NCBI RefSeq assembly: GCF_004217615.1
Contig: NZ_SHLD01000001.1
Span: 3,968,001-4,032,000, forward strand
Reading direction: 5' to 3'
Origin: Micromonospora kangleipakensis
GTDB lineage: Bacteria; Actinomycetota; Actinomycetes; Mycobacteriales; Micromonosporaceae
DNA length: 64,000 nucleotides
The first letter of the stretch is position 1. Every line of letters starts with the position of its first letter. This document shows, in pieces, positions 26,999 to 35,533 of the stretch. The notes beneath the pieces were generated by a model. That model was not told the DNA's origin. It searched no databases and saw only the letters and a list, made by a program, of their open reading frames with translations. A program made the position numbers and the translations under genes.

Positions 26999-27595
26999 TC
27001 AGGGGGCGCCGACGACGCGGAGCGCCATCTCGGCGTACTGGGCGGCGATGTGCTCGGGGCTCCAGCCGCCGTCGTCGCGGTACCACCGGCCGAGGTCGAT
27101 GCCCAGTGACAGCAGGGCCGCGGCCGCCATCCGCGGGTCGGGGGTGTCGAAGACCCCGGCGGCGACGCCTGCCTCGATGAGCTGGCGGATCGCCTGCTCG
27201 ATGCGGTGGCGGATTTCCCGGATCTCGGCGAGATGCTCGGCGCTGAGTGCGGCCAGCTCGTAGTTCACGACGCGCGTGCTGGTGTGGTCGCGGGCGTGGG
27301 TGACGACGAAGTCGTGGACCACCCGCCGTAGCGCCGTGGCCGGGTCGTCAGACGACGCGATCGCGTCCTGCACCAGTCGCAGCACGTGGTCGTGTCCTGA
27401 CCGCGAGATCAGGTAGAGGAGCTCCTCCTTGGATTTGTGGTGCACGTAGAGCGCGGCTGGGCTCAGCCCGGCCGCCGCGGCGATGTCGCGTGTTGTCGTG
27501 CCGTGAAAGCCTCGCTCGGCGAACGCGCTGACGGCCGCCTTGAGCAGCCGGGCGCGGGTGACGTCGGCGCGGGAGTGCTCGGCCGTGTCGGTCAA
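26999..27595 (-). CDS. TetR-family transcriptional regulator
   Basis: The 198-residue form starts at a TTG (LTDTAEHSR) preceded by AAAGGAAGG nine bases away; the frame is open further up to 27736, but that would run into the operator. HTH: LLKAAVSAFAERGFHGTTTR, DIAAAAGLSPAALYVHHKSK and EELLYLI. A C-terminal ligand domain follows. It is divergent from the SDR operon at 27764 with a perfect palindrome between them, so it very likely represses that operon and itself, with an acyl-CoA-type ligand as the usual inducer for such neighbours. Confidence 0.87.
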   Translation of the reverse strand: MTDTAEHSRADVTRARLLKAAVSAFAERGFHGTTTRDIAAAAGLSPAALYVHHKSKEELLYLISRSGHDHVLRLVQDAIASSDDPATALRRVVHDFVVTHARDHTSTRVVNYELAALSAEHLAEIREIRHRIEQAIRQLIEAGVAAGVFDTPDPRMAAAALLSLGIDLGRWYRDDGGWSPEHIAAQYAEMALRVVGAP

Positions 27596-27726
27596 CGCGT
27601 CCGTCCTTCCTTTCTGGGCCTCGTCGGGCAGCGACACCACCGTGCCGGTGGACGAGGCGGACACCACTGAGCGAGGCCGACCTGTTGACGGCGGCCGCGG
27701 TGTGTCGCACACTTCATCGACTGTAC

Positions 27727-27746
27727 TACTAAGCAAGCGCTTAGTA
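27727..27746. promoter_or_regulatory. palindromic operator, presumed TetR site
   Basis: TACTAAGC, four bases, GCTTAGTA: a perfect 8+8 palindrome just upstream of the ribosome site of the SDR operon and inside the divergent TetR gene's leader. The sequence class (CTAAGC...GCTTAG) is typical of TetR regulators of acyl-CoA pathways in actinobacteria. Confidence 0.75.
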
Positions 27747-27763
27747 AGTTTGGAGGGGAAACG

Positions 27764-28567
27764 GTGCCCGAAGCCGTGATCGTTGCCGCCGCAGCGAGTG
27801 ACGCGCCATCACCGATGTCAACGAGGTTCACCGGACGGACGGCGATCGTCACCGGCGCCAGCCGGGGCATTGGTTTCGCCGTTGCCGAGCGGCTGGTCGC
27901 CGACGGTGCCAAGGTCGTCATCACCGCCCGCAAGCGGGAGACGCTCGACCAGGCGGTCGCCCAGCTGGGCCCCGAGCACGCCATCGGCGTGGCCGGCCAC
28001 ACCGACGATGCCGACCACCAGGCCGAGGTCGTGGCCCGCGCGGTCGACACCTTTGGCAGCGCCGACTTCCTGGTCAACAACACCGGCATCAACCCGGCGT
28101 ACGGCCCGATGGTCGAGATGGACCTGGCAGCGGCCCGCAAGGTCTTCGAGGTGAACTGCCTGGCCGCCCTGTCGTGGGTGCAGCAGGTCCACCGGCGCTG
28201 GATGAGGGAGCACGGCGGTGCCGTGGTCAACGTCTCCTCGGTGGCCGGCGTCCGGCCCGCGCCTGGCATCGGCTTCTACGGCGCCAGCAAGGCGATGCTC
28301 ACGCACATCACCCAGCAGCTCGCCGTGGAGCTCGGCCCGGGCATCCGGGTGAACGCCGTTGCCCCGGCCGTCGTGAAGACGAGGTTCGCCACCGCGCTCT
28401 ACGAGGGTCGGGAGGAGCAGGTGGCTGCGGCCTACCCGCTCAAGCGGCTCGGAGTCTCCGAGGACATCGGCAGCGTCGTTGCGTTCCTGCTCTCTGAGGA
28501 TGCCGCCTGGATCACCGGTCAGCTACTGGTCGTCGACGGCGGCGTCACCCTGACGGGAGGTGTCTGA
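27764..28567 (+). CDS. SDR oxidoreductase (operon gene 1)
   Basis: The 267-residue classical SDR has a GTG start six bases after GGAGGGG. Cofactor motif TGASRGIG near residue 29, NNTGI near 105, catalytic Ser in VVNVSSVAG and YGASK near 175. It ends with the usual GQLLVVDGGVTLTGG. It is a FabG-like 3-oxoacyl or hydroxyacid/alcohol dehydrogenase. It is the first gene of the eight-gene operon under the TetR operator; its stop overlaps the next ATG by one base. Confidence 0.9.
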   Translation: MPEAVIVAAAASDAPSPMSTRFTGRTAIVTGASRGIGFAVAERLVADGAKVVITARKRETLDQAVAQLGPEHAIGVAGHTDDADHQAEVVARAVDTFGSADFLVNNTGINPAYGPMVEMDLAAARKVFEVNCLAALSWVQQVHRRWMREHGGAVVNVSSVAGVRPAPGIGFYGASKAMLTHITQQLAVELGPGIRVNAVAPAVVKTRFATALYEGREEQVAAAYPLKRLGVSEDIGSVVAFLLSEDAAWITGQLLVVDGGVTLTGGV

Positions 28568-29349
28568 TGCCGGTATGGAACAAGGGTGTCGTCGTCACCG
28601 GCGCCGGCCACGGCATCGGCCGTGCTCTGGCCACCCGACTCGCCGCTGGGGGAGCGCGTGTCGTGGTCAACGACCTCGACGCCGAGGCAGCCATCCGGGT
28701 GGCCGAGGAGCTCGGTGGTTTCGCCGCTCCCGGTGACGCCGCCAGCGAGCAGGGTGTCGCCGCGCTGGTCGAGGCGGCCCGAGGCCACCTGGGCAGCATC
28801 GACATCTGGTTCGGGAACGCCGGCATCGACCGTGGCCACGGGCTGTGGGCCGCCGAGGAGGACTGGGCCGCCACCCACGAGGTGAACGTCATGGCGCACG
28901 TGCGGGCCGCGCGACTGCTGATACCGGGATGGGTGGAGCGCGGCTCCGGTCGCTTCGTCGTGACCGCCTCCGCGGCCGGGCTGCTCACGATGATCGGGAG
29001 TGCGGCGTACTCGGTCAGCAAGCACGCCTGCCTCGCGTTCGCCGAGTGGCTCTCGGCGACCTACCGGCACCGCGGGGTCGTGGTGCAGGCGATCTGCCCG
29101 CAGGGCGTGCAGACCCGGATGCTCGACAACGCCGCGCCCCTGCAGGAGTTGCTCAGCCACGATGCGGCGCTCACGCCGGAGGACGTCGCCGAAGCGACGT
29201 GGCAGGCCCTCCACGACGACCGGTTCCTGGTCCTGCCGCATCCCCAGGTGGCCGACTACTACACCCACCGCGCCCTCGACACCGACCGGTGGCTGAACGC
29301 CATGAACAAGCTCCAGCGACGACTCGAGGACCAGGGGGCACTTCGATGA
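28567..29349 (+). CDS. SDR oxidoreductase (operon gene 2)
   Basis: The 260-residue SDR has TGAGHGIG near residue 12, NDLD after strand 2 (NAD-type acidic residue), GNAG in place of the usual NNAG, TASAAG with the catalytic Ser and YSVSK near 150. The C terminus is atypical: instead of the common VDGG end it has FLVLPHPQVADYYTHRALDT and a basic tail, as in SDRs of steroid and acyl-CoA clusters. Overlaps neighbours on both sides, so it is co-translated. Confidence 0.88.
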   Translation: MPVWNKGVVVTGAGHGIGRALATRLAAGGARVVVNDLDAEAAIRVAEELGGFAAPGDAASEQGVAALVEAARGHLGSIDIWFGNAGIDRGHGLWAAEEDWAATHEVNVMAHVRAARLLIPGWVERGSGRFVVTASAAGLLTMIGSAAYSVSKHACLAFAEWLSATYRHRGVVVQAICPQGVQTRMLDNAAPLQELLSHDAALTPEDVAEATWQALHDDRFLVLPHPQVADYYTHRALDTDRWLNAMNKLQRRLEDQGALR

Positions 29350-30329
29350 AGGCATGGCGGGTCGCCGAGCTCGGTGAGCCCCACGACGTGCTGCGGCTCG
29401 TCGACGTGGCCGACCCGGAACCGGGTCCCGGGCAGCTCGTGGTGAACGTGCTGGCCTGTCCGGCCAACTTCCCCGACGTCCTGATGTGCCGTGGCGAGTA
29501 CCAGGTCAAGCCGGAGCTCCCGTTCACCCCGGGTGTCGAGCTGTGCGGCGAGGTCGTGGCGCTCGGCGAGAGCGTCGACGGGTTCGCCGTCGGCGACCGC
29601 GTGCTCGGCGGCGCGGTGCTGCCGTTTGGCGGGTTCGGTGAGCTCGCGCTGCTGAATGCGGCGACCACGTTCCCCGCGCCCGCGGAGCTCGACGACGCCG
29701 AGGCGGCCTCGCTCTACATCGGCTACCAGACCGGTTGGTTCGGCCTGCACCGCCGGGCCGGGCTGCGCGCGGGCGAGACGCTGCTGGTGCATGCCGCGGC
29801 CGGCGGCGTCGGCAGCGCCGCCGTGCAGCTGGGCAAGGCGGCCGGCGCCCGGGTGATCGGCGTCGTGGGTGGTCCGGAGAAGGTGGCGGTGGCCCGCGCA
29901 CTGGGCGCCGACGTGGTCGTCGACCGCCGCGAAGAGGATTTCGTCGAGGTGGTCAAGGCCGAGACCGGCGGCCAGGGTGCCGACGTCGTCTACGACCCGG
30001 TCGGCGGCGAGACCTACCAGCGTTCGACCAGGTGCATCGCCTTCGAGGGTCGCATCCTCGTGGTCGGCTTCGCCGGCGGCCAGATCCAGTCCGCCGCGCT
30101 CAACCACGCCCTGGTGAAGAACTACTCGATCGTGGGCCTGCACTGGGGCCTGTACCACCGCTACGACCCGGCAGCCGTCGCCGAATGCCATCGTGCCCTC
30201 ACCGCGTTGGCCGCCCAGGGCGCCGTACGACCCCTGGTCAGCCAACGCCTCGCGCTCGACGAGGTGGCCGACGGGGTGCAGGAGCTCGCCGACGGCGTCA
30301 CCGTCGGGCGGGTGGTGTACGTGTCGTGA
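29346..30329 (+). CDS. NADPH:quinone oxidoreductase-like MDR-family enzyme
   Basis: The 327-residue zinc-free medium-chain reductase starts at an ATG overlapping the previous stop. An N-terminal GroES-like domain (FTPGVELCGEVVALGESVDG) is followed by a Rossmann domain with LLVHAAAGGVGSAAVQLGKA near residue 143. No zinc ligands are visible. Relatives reduce quinones, enones or act as enoyl reductases/acyl-CoA reductases. In this operon an enoyl- or quinone-reducing role is plausible. Confidence 0.88.
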   Translation: MKAWRVAELGEPHDVLRLVDVADPEPGPGQLVVNVLACPANFPDVLMCRGEYQVKPELPFTPGVELCGEVVALGESVDGFAVGDRVLGGAVLPFGGFGELALLNAATTFPAPAELDDAEAASLYIGYQTGWFGLHRRAGLRAGETLLVHAAAGGVGSAAVQLGKAAGARVIGVVGGPEKVAVARALGADVVVDRREEDFVEVVKAETGGQGADVVYDPVGGETYQRSTRCIAFEGRILVVGFAGGQIQSAALNHALVKNYSIVGLHWGLYHRYDPAAVAECHRALTALAAQGAVRPLVSQRLALDEVADGVQELADGVTVGRVVYVS

Positions 30330-31039
30330 GCACCGCCAACCAGGTGGAAGCCGTGGTCTTCGACTACGGCGGCGTGCTCACCGGGCCGGTCCGGGACTCG
30401 ATCGCCGCGTGGCTGCAGGACGACGGCATCGAGCCGACGTCGTTCTCGTGGACGCTCAAGGCCTGGCTGTCCCGCGACGCCCCGGAAGGCACCCCCATCC
30501 ACCGGCTGGAAACCGGGGCGCTGAGCGTCGAGGAGTTCGACGGCCTGCTCGCCGCCGAGCTCACCTCGGTCGACGGGCGTGCGATCGACCCTGTCGGCGT
30601 CCTGGCCCGGCTGTTCGCCGGGATGCGCCCCGACCCGGCGATGTTCGCCCTCGCCCGGGAGTTGCGGGACGTCGGCGTCCGCGTCGGGCTGCTGTCCAAC
30701 AGTTGGGGCAACACGTACCCGCGCGAGCGGATCGACGCCCTCTTCGATCCCGTCGTCATCTCCGGTGAGGTCGGTCTGCGCAAGCCGCTCGCCGCGATCT
30801 ACACGCTCACCCTGGACCGGCTCGGCCTGCCGGCCGACCGAGTGCTGTTCGTCGACGACGCCGAGCCGAACGTGCTCGGCGCCCGCGCGGTCGGCATGCG
30901 GGCGCTCCGGCACACCGACGCCGACACCACCAGGGCCGCGCTCGCCGAGTTGTTCCCCGGCCTGTCCCGCCGGCCGCCCACGGCCGCATCCCGTTCTGAA
31001 CTGCCACATCCCGCACCCATCGAGGAGTTCACTCCATGA
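30326..31039 (+). CDS. HAD-superfamily hydrolase (sEH-N/ACAD10-type)
   Basis: The 237-residue protein uses a GTG start overlapping the previous stop. HAD motifs: VVFDYGGVLTGPV (motif I; the second Asp of DxD is Gly), LLSNSWG (motif II), GLRKPLAAIY (motif III Lys) and VLFVDDAEPNVLGARAVGM (motif IV). This is the subgroup found at the N terminus of soluble epoxide hydrolase and of animal ACAD10. With an APH-type kinase and acyl-CoA dehydrogenase downstream, it may act on a phosphorylated acyl intermediate. Phosphatase activity itself is not certain because of motif I. Confidence 0.85.
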   Translation: MSTANQVEAVVFDYGGVLTGPVRDSIAAWLQDDGIEPTSFSWTLKAWLSRDAPEGTPIHRLETGALSVEEFDGLLAAELTSVDGRAIDPVGVLARLFAGMRPDPAMFALARELRDVGVRVGLLSNSWGNTYPRERIDALFDPVVISGEVGLRKPLAAIYTLTLDRLGLPADRVLFVDDAEPNVLGARAVGMRALRHTDADTTRAALAELFPGLSRRPPTAASRSELPHPAPIEEFTP

Positions 31040-31791
31040 CCATCACCCGCACCGCCGTCGTCACCGGAGCGGCCCGCGGCATCGGCGCCAGCGTCGCGAA
31101 GCGGCTTGCCCGGGACGGCTTCGCCGTCGCCGTCGTCGACCTGGACGAAGCGGCGTGCAAGCCGGTCGTCGGAGAGATCGAGGCCGGCGGCGGCCGGGCC
31201 CTGGCCGTCGGCGCCAACGTCGCCGACGAACAGGCGGTGCAGGCGGCCGTGGATCGGATCGCCGAGGAGCTGGGCGAGCCCACCGTGCTGGTCAACAACG
31301 CCGGCATCACCCGGGACAACCTGCTGTTCAAGATGACCGCCGGCGACTGGGACGCGGTCCTGAACGTGCACCTGCGTGGCTCGTTCCTCGTCACCCGCGC
31401 CGTGCAGGGCTACCTGACCAGGGCCGGTTGGGGGCGGATCGTCAACCTGTCCAGCACCTCGGCGCTGGGCAACCGCGGCCAGGCCAACTACGCGGCCGCC
31501 AAGGCCGGTCTGCAGGGCTTCACCAAGACGCTCGCGCTGGAACTCGGGAAGTTCGGCGTTACGGCGAACGCGATCGCCCCTGGCTTCATCGAGACCGAGA
31601 TGACCGCCGCCACCGCAGCGCGGGTCGGCATGTCGTTCGAGGATTTCAAGGACGCCGCCGCGGCGCAGATCCCGGTCGCCCGCACCGGCAAGCCGGAGGA
31701 CATCGCGCATGCCGTGTCGTTCTTCGTCAGCGAGGCTGCCGGTTTCGTGTCCGGCCAGGTGCTGTACGTCGCCGGCGGGCCGAAGGCCTGA
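31036..31791 (+). CDS. FabG-like SDR (3-oxoacyl-ACP/CoA reductase type; operon gene 5)
   Basis: The 251-residue classical SDR has TGAARGIG near residue 11, NNAGITRDNLLFKMT, VNLSSTSALGNRGQANYAAA with YxxxK and GFIETEMT. It is very close to FabG/PhaB-type beta-ketoacyl reductases. It starts at an ATG overlapping the HAD gene stop. In the pathway it could oxidise a 3-hydroxyacyl-CoA made by the following MaoC-type hydratase. Confidence 0.9.
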   Translation: MTITRTAVVTGAARGIGASVAKRLARDGFAVAVVDLDEAACKPVVGEIEAGGGRALAVGANVADEQAVQAAVDRIAEELGEPTVLVNNAGITRDNLLFKMTAGDWDAVLNVHLRGSFLVTRAVQGYLTRAGWGRIVNLSSTSALGNRGQANYAAAKAGLQGFTKTLALELGKFGVTANAIAPGFIETEMTAATAARVGMSFEDFKDAAAAQIPVARTGKPEDIAHAVSFFVSEAAGFVSGQVLYVAGGPKA

Positions 31792-31805
31792 GCGGGAGAG
31801 GAGAG

Positions 31806-32261
31806 ATGATGAAGGTCTTCCACGGAATCGAGGAGCTGGAGCAGGCGGTCGGCACCCACCTCGGCTACTCCGACTGGCACACCGTCACGCAGCAGCAGAT
31901 CAGCGCCTTCGCTGAGGCGACGGGTGACCGTCAGTGGATCCATGTCGACCCGGCGAAGGCGGCGCACTCTCCGTTCGGCAGCACCATCGCGCACGGATAC
32001 CTCACGCTGTCGCTGGTGCCGATGCTGGTCTGGCAGGTGTACAAGGTCGAGGGGCTGAGCATGGGTGTGAACTACGGCGCCAACAAGCTCCGCTTCCCCT
32101 CGCCGGTCCCCGTCGACTCCAGGGTGCGGGCCGGAGTGGAGCTGCTGTCGCTGGTGCCCGGCGGCGGTGGCTACCAGCTGACGGCGAAGGTGACCATCGA
32201 GCTGGCGGGTGCGGAGAAGCCCGCCTGCGTCGTCGAGACCGTCAGCATCCTGGTGCCGTGA
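31806..32261 (+). CDS. MaoC-like (R)-enoyl-CoA hydratase
   Basis: The 151-residue single hot-dog domain protein has the hydratase-2 motif: FAEATGDRQWIHVDPAKAAH near residue 38 with catalytic Asp and His, then GSTIAHGYLTLSLVP. Two tandem ATG codons follow GGGAGAGGAGAG. It hydrates trans-2-enoyl-CoA to (R)-3-hydroxyacyl-CoA, which pairs naturally with the FabG-like SDR upstream and acyl-CoA dehydrogenase downstream. Confidence 0.9.
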   Translation: MMKVFHGIEELEQAVGTHLGYSDWHTVTQQQISAFAEATGDRQWIHVDPAKAAHSPFGSTIAHGYLTLSLVPMLVWQVYKVEGLSMGVNYGANKLRFPSPVPVDSRVRAGVELLSLVPGGGGYQLTAKVTIELAGAEKPACVVETVSILVP

Positions 32262-33286
32262 TCGCCTCCGCACCGCAGGACCCGCCGGGCCTCGACCTGG
32301 CCCGGCTCTCCGACTGGTTCGCCGCCTCGGTGCCCGGGGCGGCCGCGGACCTGACCGCCCGGCTGATCCCCGGCGGGAAGTCCAACCTCACCTACGAGGT
32401 CGGTGACGGGCGGAAGACCTGGATCGTCCGGCGGCCGCCGCTGGGGCATGTGCTGGCGACCGCGCACGACATGACCCGGGAGTACCACGTCATGTCGGCC
32501 CTTCAGGCCACCGACGTGCCGGTGCCGACGACCTACGCGCTCTGTTCGGACATCGACGTGCTGGGCGCGCCGTTCTACGTGATGGAGCGGGTCGCCGGTA
32601 CGGCGTACCGGCACGCGGCCGAACTCGAGCGGCTCGGCCCGGAACGCACCCGGGTCATCTCGACCAGGCTGGTCGACACCCTGGCCGCCCTGCACGCGGT
32701 CGACCCGACGGCCGTGGGGCTAGCCGACTTCGGCCGGCCCGACGGCTTCCTGGCTCGGCAGGTGAGCCGCTGGAAGAAGCAGCTCGACGCGTCGTACTGC
32801 CGGGACCTGCCAGCCGCCGACGAGCTGCACGCCCGCCTGGCGTCCGGCGTGCCGACCGGGTCGGCGCCGGGCATCGTGCACGGCGACTACCGCCTCGACA
32901 ACGTCCTCACCGACGGCCGCGACCGCCTCGCCGCCGTCATCGACTGGGAGATGGCCACGCTCGGCGACCCGCTTACCGACGTGGCGCTGCTGGTGCTCTA
33001 CCAGCGTCTCGGCCGGCTCGTCGGAGTAGCGGTGGCCGACGCCTCGTCCGCGCCCGGCTTCCTGACCGAGGACGAGATCCTCGAGCGGTACGCCGCACGC
33101 AGCACGCGCCCCCTCCCGCGATTCGGCTTCTACCTCGGCCTGGCGGCCTTCAAGCTGGCCGCGATCCTCGAAGGCATCCACTACCGCCACCTGCGCGGCC
33201 AGACCGTCGGCGCCGGCTTCGAGCGGATCGGCGGGGTCACCGAGCTGCTGCTCGGCGCCGGCCTGACCTATCTCAAGGAGCACTGA
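32258..33286 (+). CDS. APH-type phosphotransferase, ACAD11/LvaA-like acyl kinase
   Basis: The 342-residue kinase-fold protein overlaps the MaoC gene by 4 bases. ATP site: [14 protein letters not shown] near residue 37; Brenner motif [12 protein letters not shown] near 208 (catalytic Asp, Asn); metal motif [15 protein letters not shown] near 226. This is the subgroup paired with acyl-CoA dehydrogenases, as in bacterial LvaA and in the N-terminal domain of animal ACAD10/11, where the hydroxyl of a 4-hydroxyacyl-CoA is phosphorylated. It is not an antibiotic-resistance enzyme by context. The acyl-CoA dehydrogenase starts on its last base. Confidence 0.9.
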   Translation: MIASAPQDPPGLDLARLSDWFAASVPGAAADLTARLIPGGKSNLTYEVGDGRKTWIVRRPPLGHVLATAHDMTREYHVMSALQATDVPVPTTYALCSDIDVLGAPFYVMERVAGTAYRHAAELERLGPERTRVISTRLVDTLAALHAVDPTAVGLADFGRPDGFLARQVSRWKKQLDASYCRDLPAADELHARLASGVPTGSAPGIVHGDYRLDNVLTDGRDRLAAVIDWEMATLGDPLTDVALLVLYQRLGRLVGVAVADASSAPGFLTEDEILERYAARSTRPLPRFGFYLGLAAFKLAAILEGIHYRHLRGQTVGAGFERIGGVTELLLGAGLTYLKEH

Positions 33287-34530
33287 TGGACTTTGCCCTG
33301 GACCCGAGGACCGAGGGGCTGCGCGACAACCTCCTGGACTTCATGGACAGCCACATCCACCCCGCCGAGGACGTTTTCCGCAAGCAGCTCGGGCAGCTCG
33401 GGCAGCTCGGCGACCGCTGGGCCTGGGACTCGGTGCCCGTGCTCGCGGAGCTGCGCGCGGCGGCGAGGAAGCGCGGGCTGTGGAACCTCTTCCTGCCCGG
33501 TGAGCACGGGGCGGGCCTGACCAACCTGCAGTACGCCCCGCTCGCCGAGATCACCGGGCGTAGCCACCTGGCGCCCGCCGCCCTGAACTGCGCAGCCCCG
33601 GACACCGGCAACATGGAGGTGCTGGCGATGTTCGGCACCGAGCCGCAGCGGAAGCAGTGGCTGGAGCCGCTGCTGGACGGCGAGATCCGGTCGTCGTTCG
33701 CCATGACCGAGCCGGACGTGGCGTCCTCGGATGCCACGAACATAGCCACCCGGATCGAGCGGGACGGCGACCAGTACGTGATCAACGGCCGCAAGTGGTG
33801 GATCACCGGCGCGATGAACCCGAACGCCCGGATCTTCATCGTCATGGGCAAGACCGACCCGAACGCCGAGCGGCATCGTCAGCAGTCCATGGTGCTGGTC
33901 CCGCGGGACAGCCCGGGCCTGGAGATCAAGCGGGGCATGGAGGTGCTGGGGTACGACGACCACGACCACGGCGGGCACGCCGAGCTGGAGTTCCACGACG
34001 TACGCGTGCCGGTCGAGAACCTGATCGGCGCCGACGGCGATGGATTCGCGATCGCGCAGGCCCGTCTCGGTCCCGGCCGCATCCACCACTGCATGCGCTC
34101 CATCGGCATCGCCGAACGGGCCGTCGAACTGATGTGCGCCCGCGCCGAGCAGCGGATCGCGTTCGGCAAGCCGCTGGCCGAGCAGGGGGTGATCCGAGAC
34201 TGGATCGCCGAGTCCCGGGTGCGGATCGAGCAGCTGCGCCTGCTGGTGCTCAAGGCGGCCTGGTTGATGGACACCGTCGGCAACAAGGGCGCGCACACCG
34301 AGATCCAGGCGATCAAGATCGCCACCCCCGCGACCGTCCAGTGGATTCTGGACAAGGCGATCCAGGTGCATGGCGCCGCTGGCCTCTCCCAGGACTTCCC
34401 GCTGGCGGGCGCCTACGCCCGCATCCGCACCCTGCGCTTCGCCGATGGACCCGACGAGGTGCACAAGAATGCCCTGGCGCGCCACGAACTGCGTTGCCAG
34501 GCTGTCGCGAGGCAGCACAGCCACGCCTGA
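33286..34530 (+). CDS. acyl-CoA dehydrogenase family protein, ACAD10/11/LvaC-like
   Basis: The 414-residue flavoenzyme shows [20 protein letters not shown] near residue 138 and [19 protein letters not shown] (FAD region). A helical C-terminal domain ([40 protein letters not shown]) follows. W-W-I-T-G-A and S-S-D-A are typical of the ACAD10/11-like branch rather than of ordinary fatty-acid dehydrogenases. In LvaC/ACAD11 systems this protein removes the phosphate from a phosphoacyl-CoA to give an enoyl-CoA. It shares one base with the kinase gene, so the pair is tightly coupled. Confidence 0.92.
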   Translation: MDFALDPRTEGLRDNLLDFMDSHIHPAEDVFRKQLGQLGQLGDRWAWDSVPVLAELRAAARKRGLWNLFLPGEHGAGLTNLQYAPLAEITGRSHLAPAALNCAAPDTGNMEVLAMFGTEPQRKQWLEPLLDGEIRSSFAMTEPDVASSDATNIATRIERDGDQYVINGRKWWITGAMNPNARIFIVMGKTDPNAERHRQQSMVLVPRDSPGLEIKRGMEVLGYDDHDHGGHAELEFHDVRVPVENLIGADGDGFAIAQARLGPGRIHHCMRSIGIAERAVELMCARAEQRIAFGKPLAEQGVIRDWIAESRVRIEQLRLLVLKAAWLMDTVGNKGAHTEIQAIKIATPATVQWILDKAIQVHGAAGLSQDFPLAGAYARIRTLRFADGPDEVHKNALARHELRCQAVARQHSHA

Positions 34531-34672
34531 CCACATCAGTCCGCACGAGGAACTGCGCCGACGGGTCGCCGACTGCCTCGCCGCTCACGACCCCGCCACG
34601 GCCGGGCGACTCGCTGCCCGACACGCGGTGCCCGGGTTACCCGTCGACTCGCGGCACCGTCGCCGGGCATGA
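34531..34672 (+). pseudogene. possible acyl-CoA dehydrogenase N-terminal stub
   Basis: Directly after the dehydrogenase, the frame SPHEELRRRVADCLAAHDPA resembles the first helix of another actinobacterial acyl-CoA dehydrogenase type (ELRxRVRxWLAxHDP). It then degenerates and stops. No start codon is evident. This would be the stub of a ninth operon gene. Confidence 0.3.
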
Positions 34673-35533
34673 CGCGGTCCTACGGCTCGGCCGGCCAGAA
34701 CTGGATCAGGTACCGCTCGATGCCGTCCAGATCGGCGTCGGGTTGGTGCTGCACGGCGAGCAGTTGGGCAGGTGCGTGAAGTCGTGACGCGACTGCTGGC
34801 CGCCGGGGTCGGCGAACCCGGTGATCCGGACATCCCGATTGTGGCCGAGTCCGTGGCGATCTCGCCGGCGGCGGGGATGACCGCGTCGGCGTGGCGCACG
34901 ACCGACAGGATGAACAGACGTCTGCCGTCGGGGCTTTCCTTCCGCAGCGACGAGTGCAGCCTGCGGCGCAGATAGCCGACATCCGTCAACGACGGCCTGT
35001 TCGCGTTGATGAACCCATTGACACCGCCGTGGTTTGGCCGGAACTATCAGCGACAGTCCACTGCTCCTGCCTTCGTTGGTCACGGGTCCTTTTGACAACG
35101 ATGTCAGGCCGTGGGGTGCGACCTCCGAAGGAGAGTGCATGGCCGAGATCGGCGGTTCAGCACTACGGGTGCGAACGTCCTGCCGGGTGGCGCCGTGACG
35201 GCGTCGGCCAGGCCCGCGTGTTCCCGGCGACGTTACCGGCCGGCCGGAGCGCGACGGTCGCAGAGGTGGTGCTGCCGACCACATCGGACGGTGCGCTACA
35301 CCTGTTCGACATCACCCCCGGATCGGCCACCCGAACAGGGCAGGCCAACCAGCAGGTCGTCCCGGCGCCGATGACGGCGTCGACGCCCACGCAGACGGAC
35401 GGTTCGCCCGGCCTGAGCGCCCGGGTAAGCACACTCGCGCTCCAGCGCGATCGATGGACCGCAGCAGCCACGGTCTTCTCTGCCCAAAGGTTCGACGCAC
35501 TCGACCCGGATCGAGTCGAAAGGCCCTGCCCCC
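34673..35533. other. degenerate region with a glycosidase-tail fragment
   Basis: About 860 bases without an intact gene. On + around 35219-35330 a frame reads FPATLPAGRSATVAEVVLPT and TTSDGALHLFDITPG, similar to the end of the carbohydrate-binding module of secreted glycosidases, including the one downstream (LPTQTGDPGSAGRIHVFAIA). An AAGGAGAG ribosome site with ATG at 35139 opens a frame of only 19 codons (MAEIGGSALRVRT...). The rest is unassignable. The region looks eroded and also holds the promoter of the GH92 gene. Confidence 0.35.

Noticed and set aside
32258..33286. Annotation as aminoglycoside resistance
   Set aside because: The APH fold and Brenner motif are present, but the gene is coupled to an acyl-CoA dehydrogenase and MaoC hydratase, which is the acyl-kinase context.
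34680..34989. - strand frame of about 100-130 codons downstream of the acyl-CoA dehydrogenase
   Set aside because: Parts look protein-like (YLRRRLHSSLRKESPDGRRL), but frames break and no family could be assigned, so it is described only as a degenerate region.
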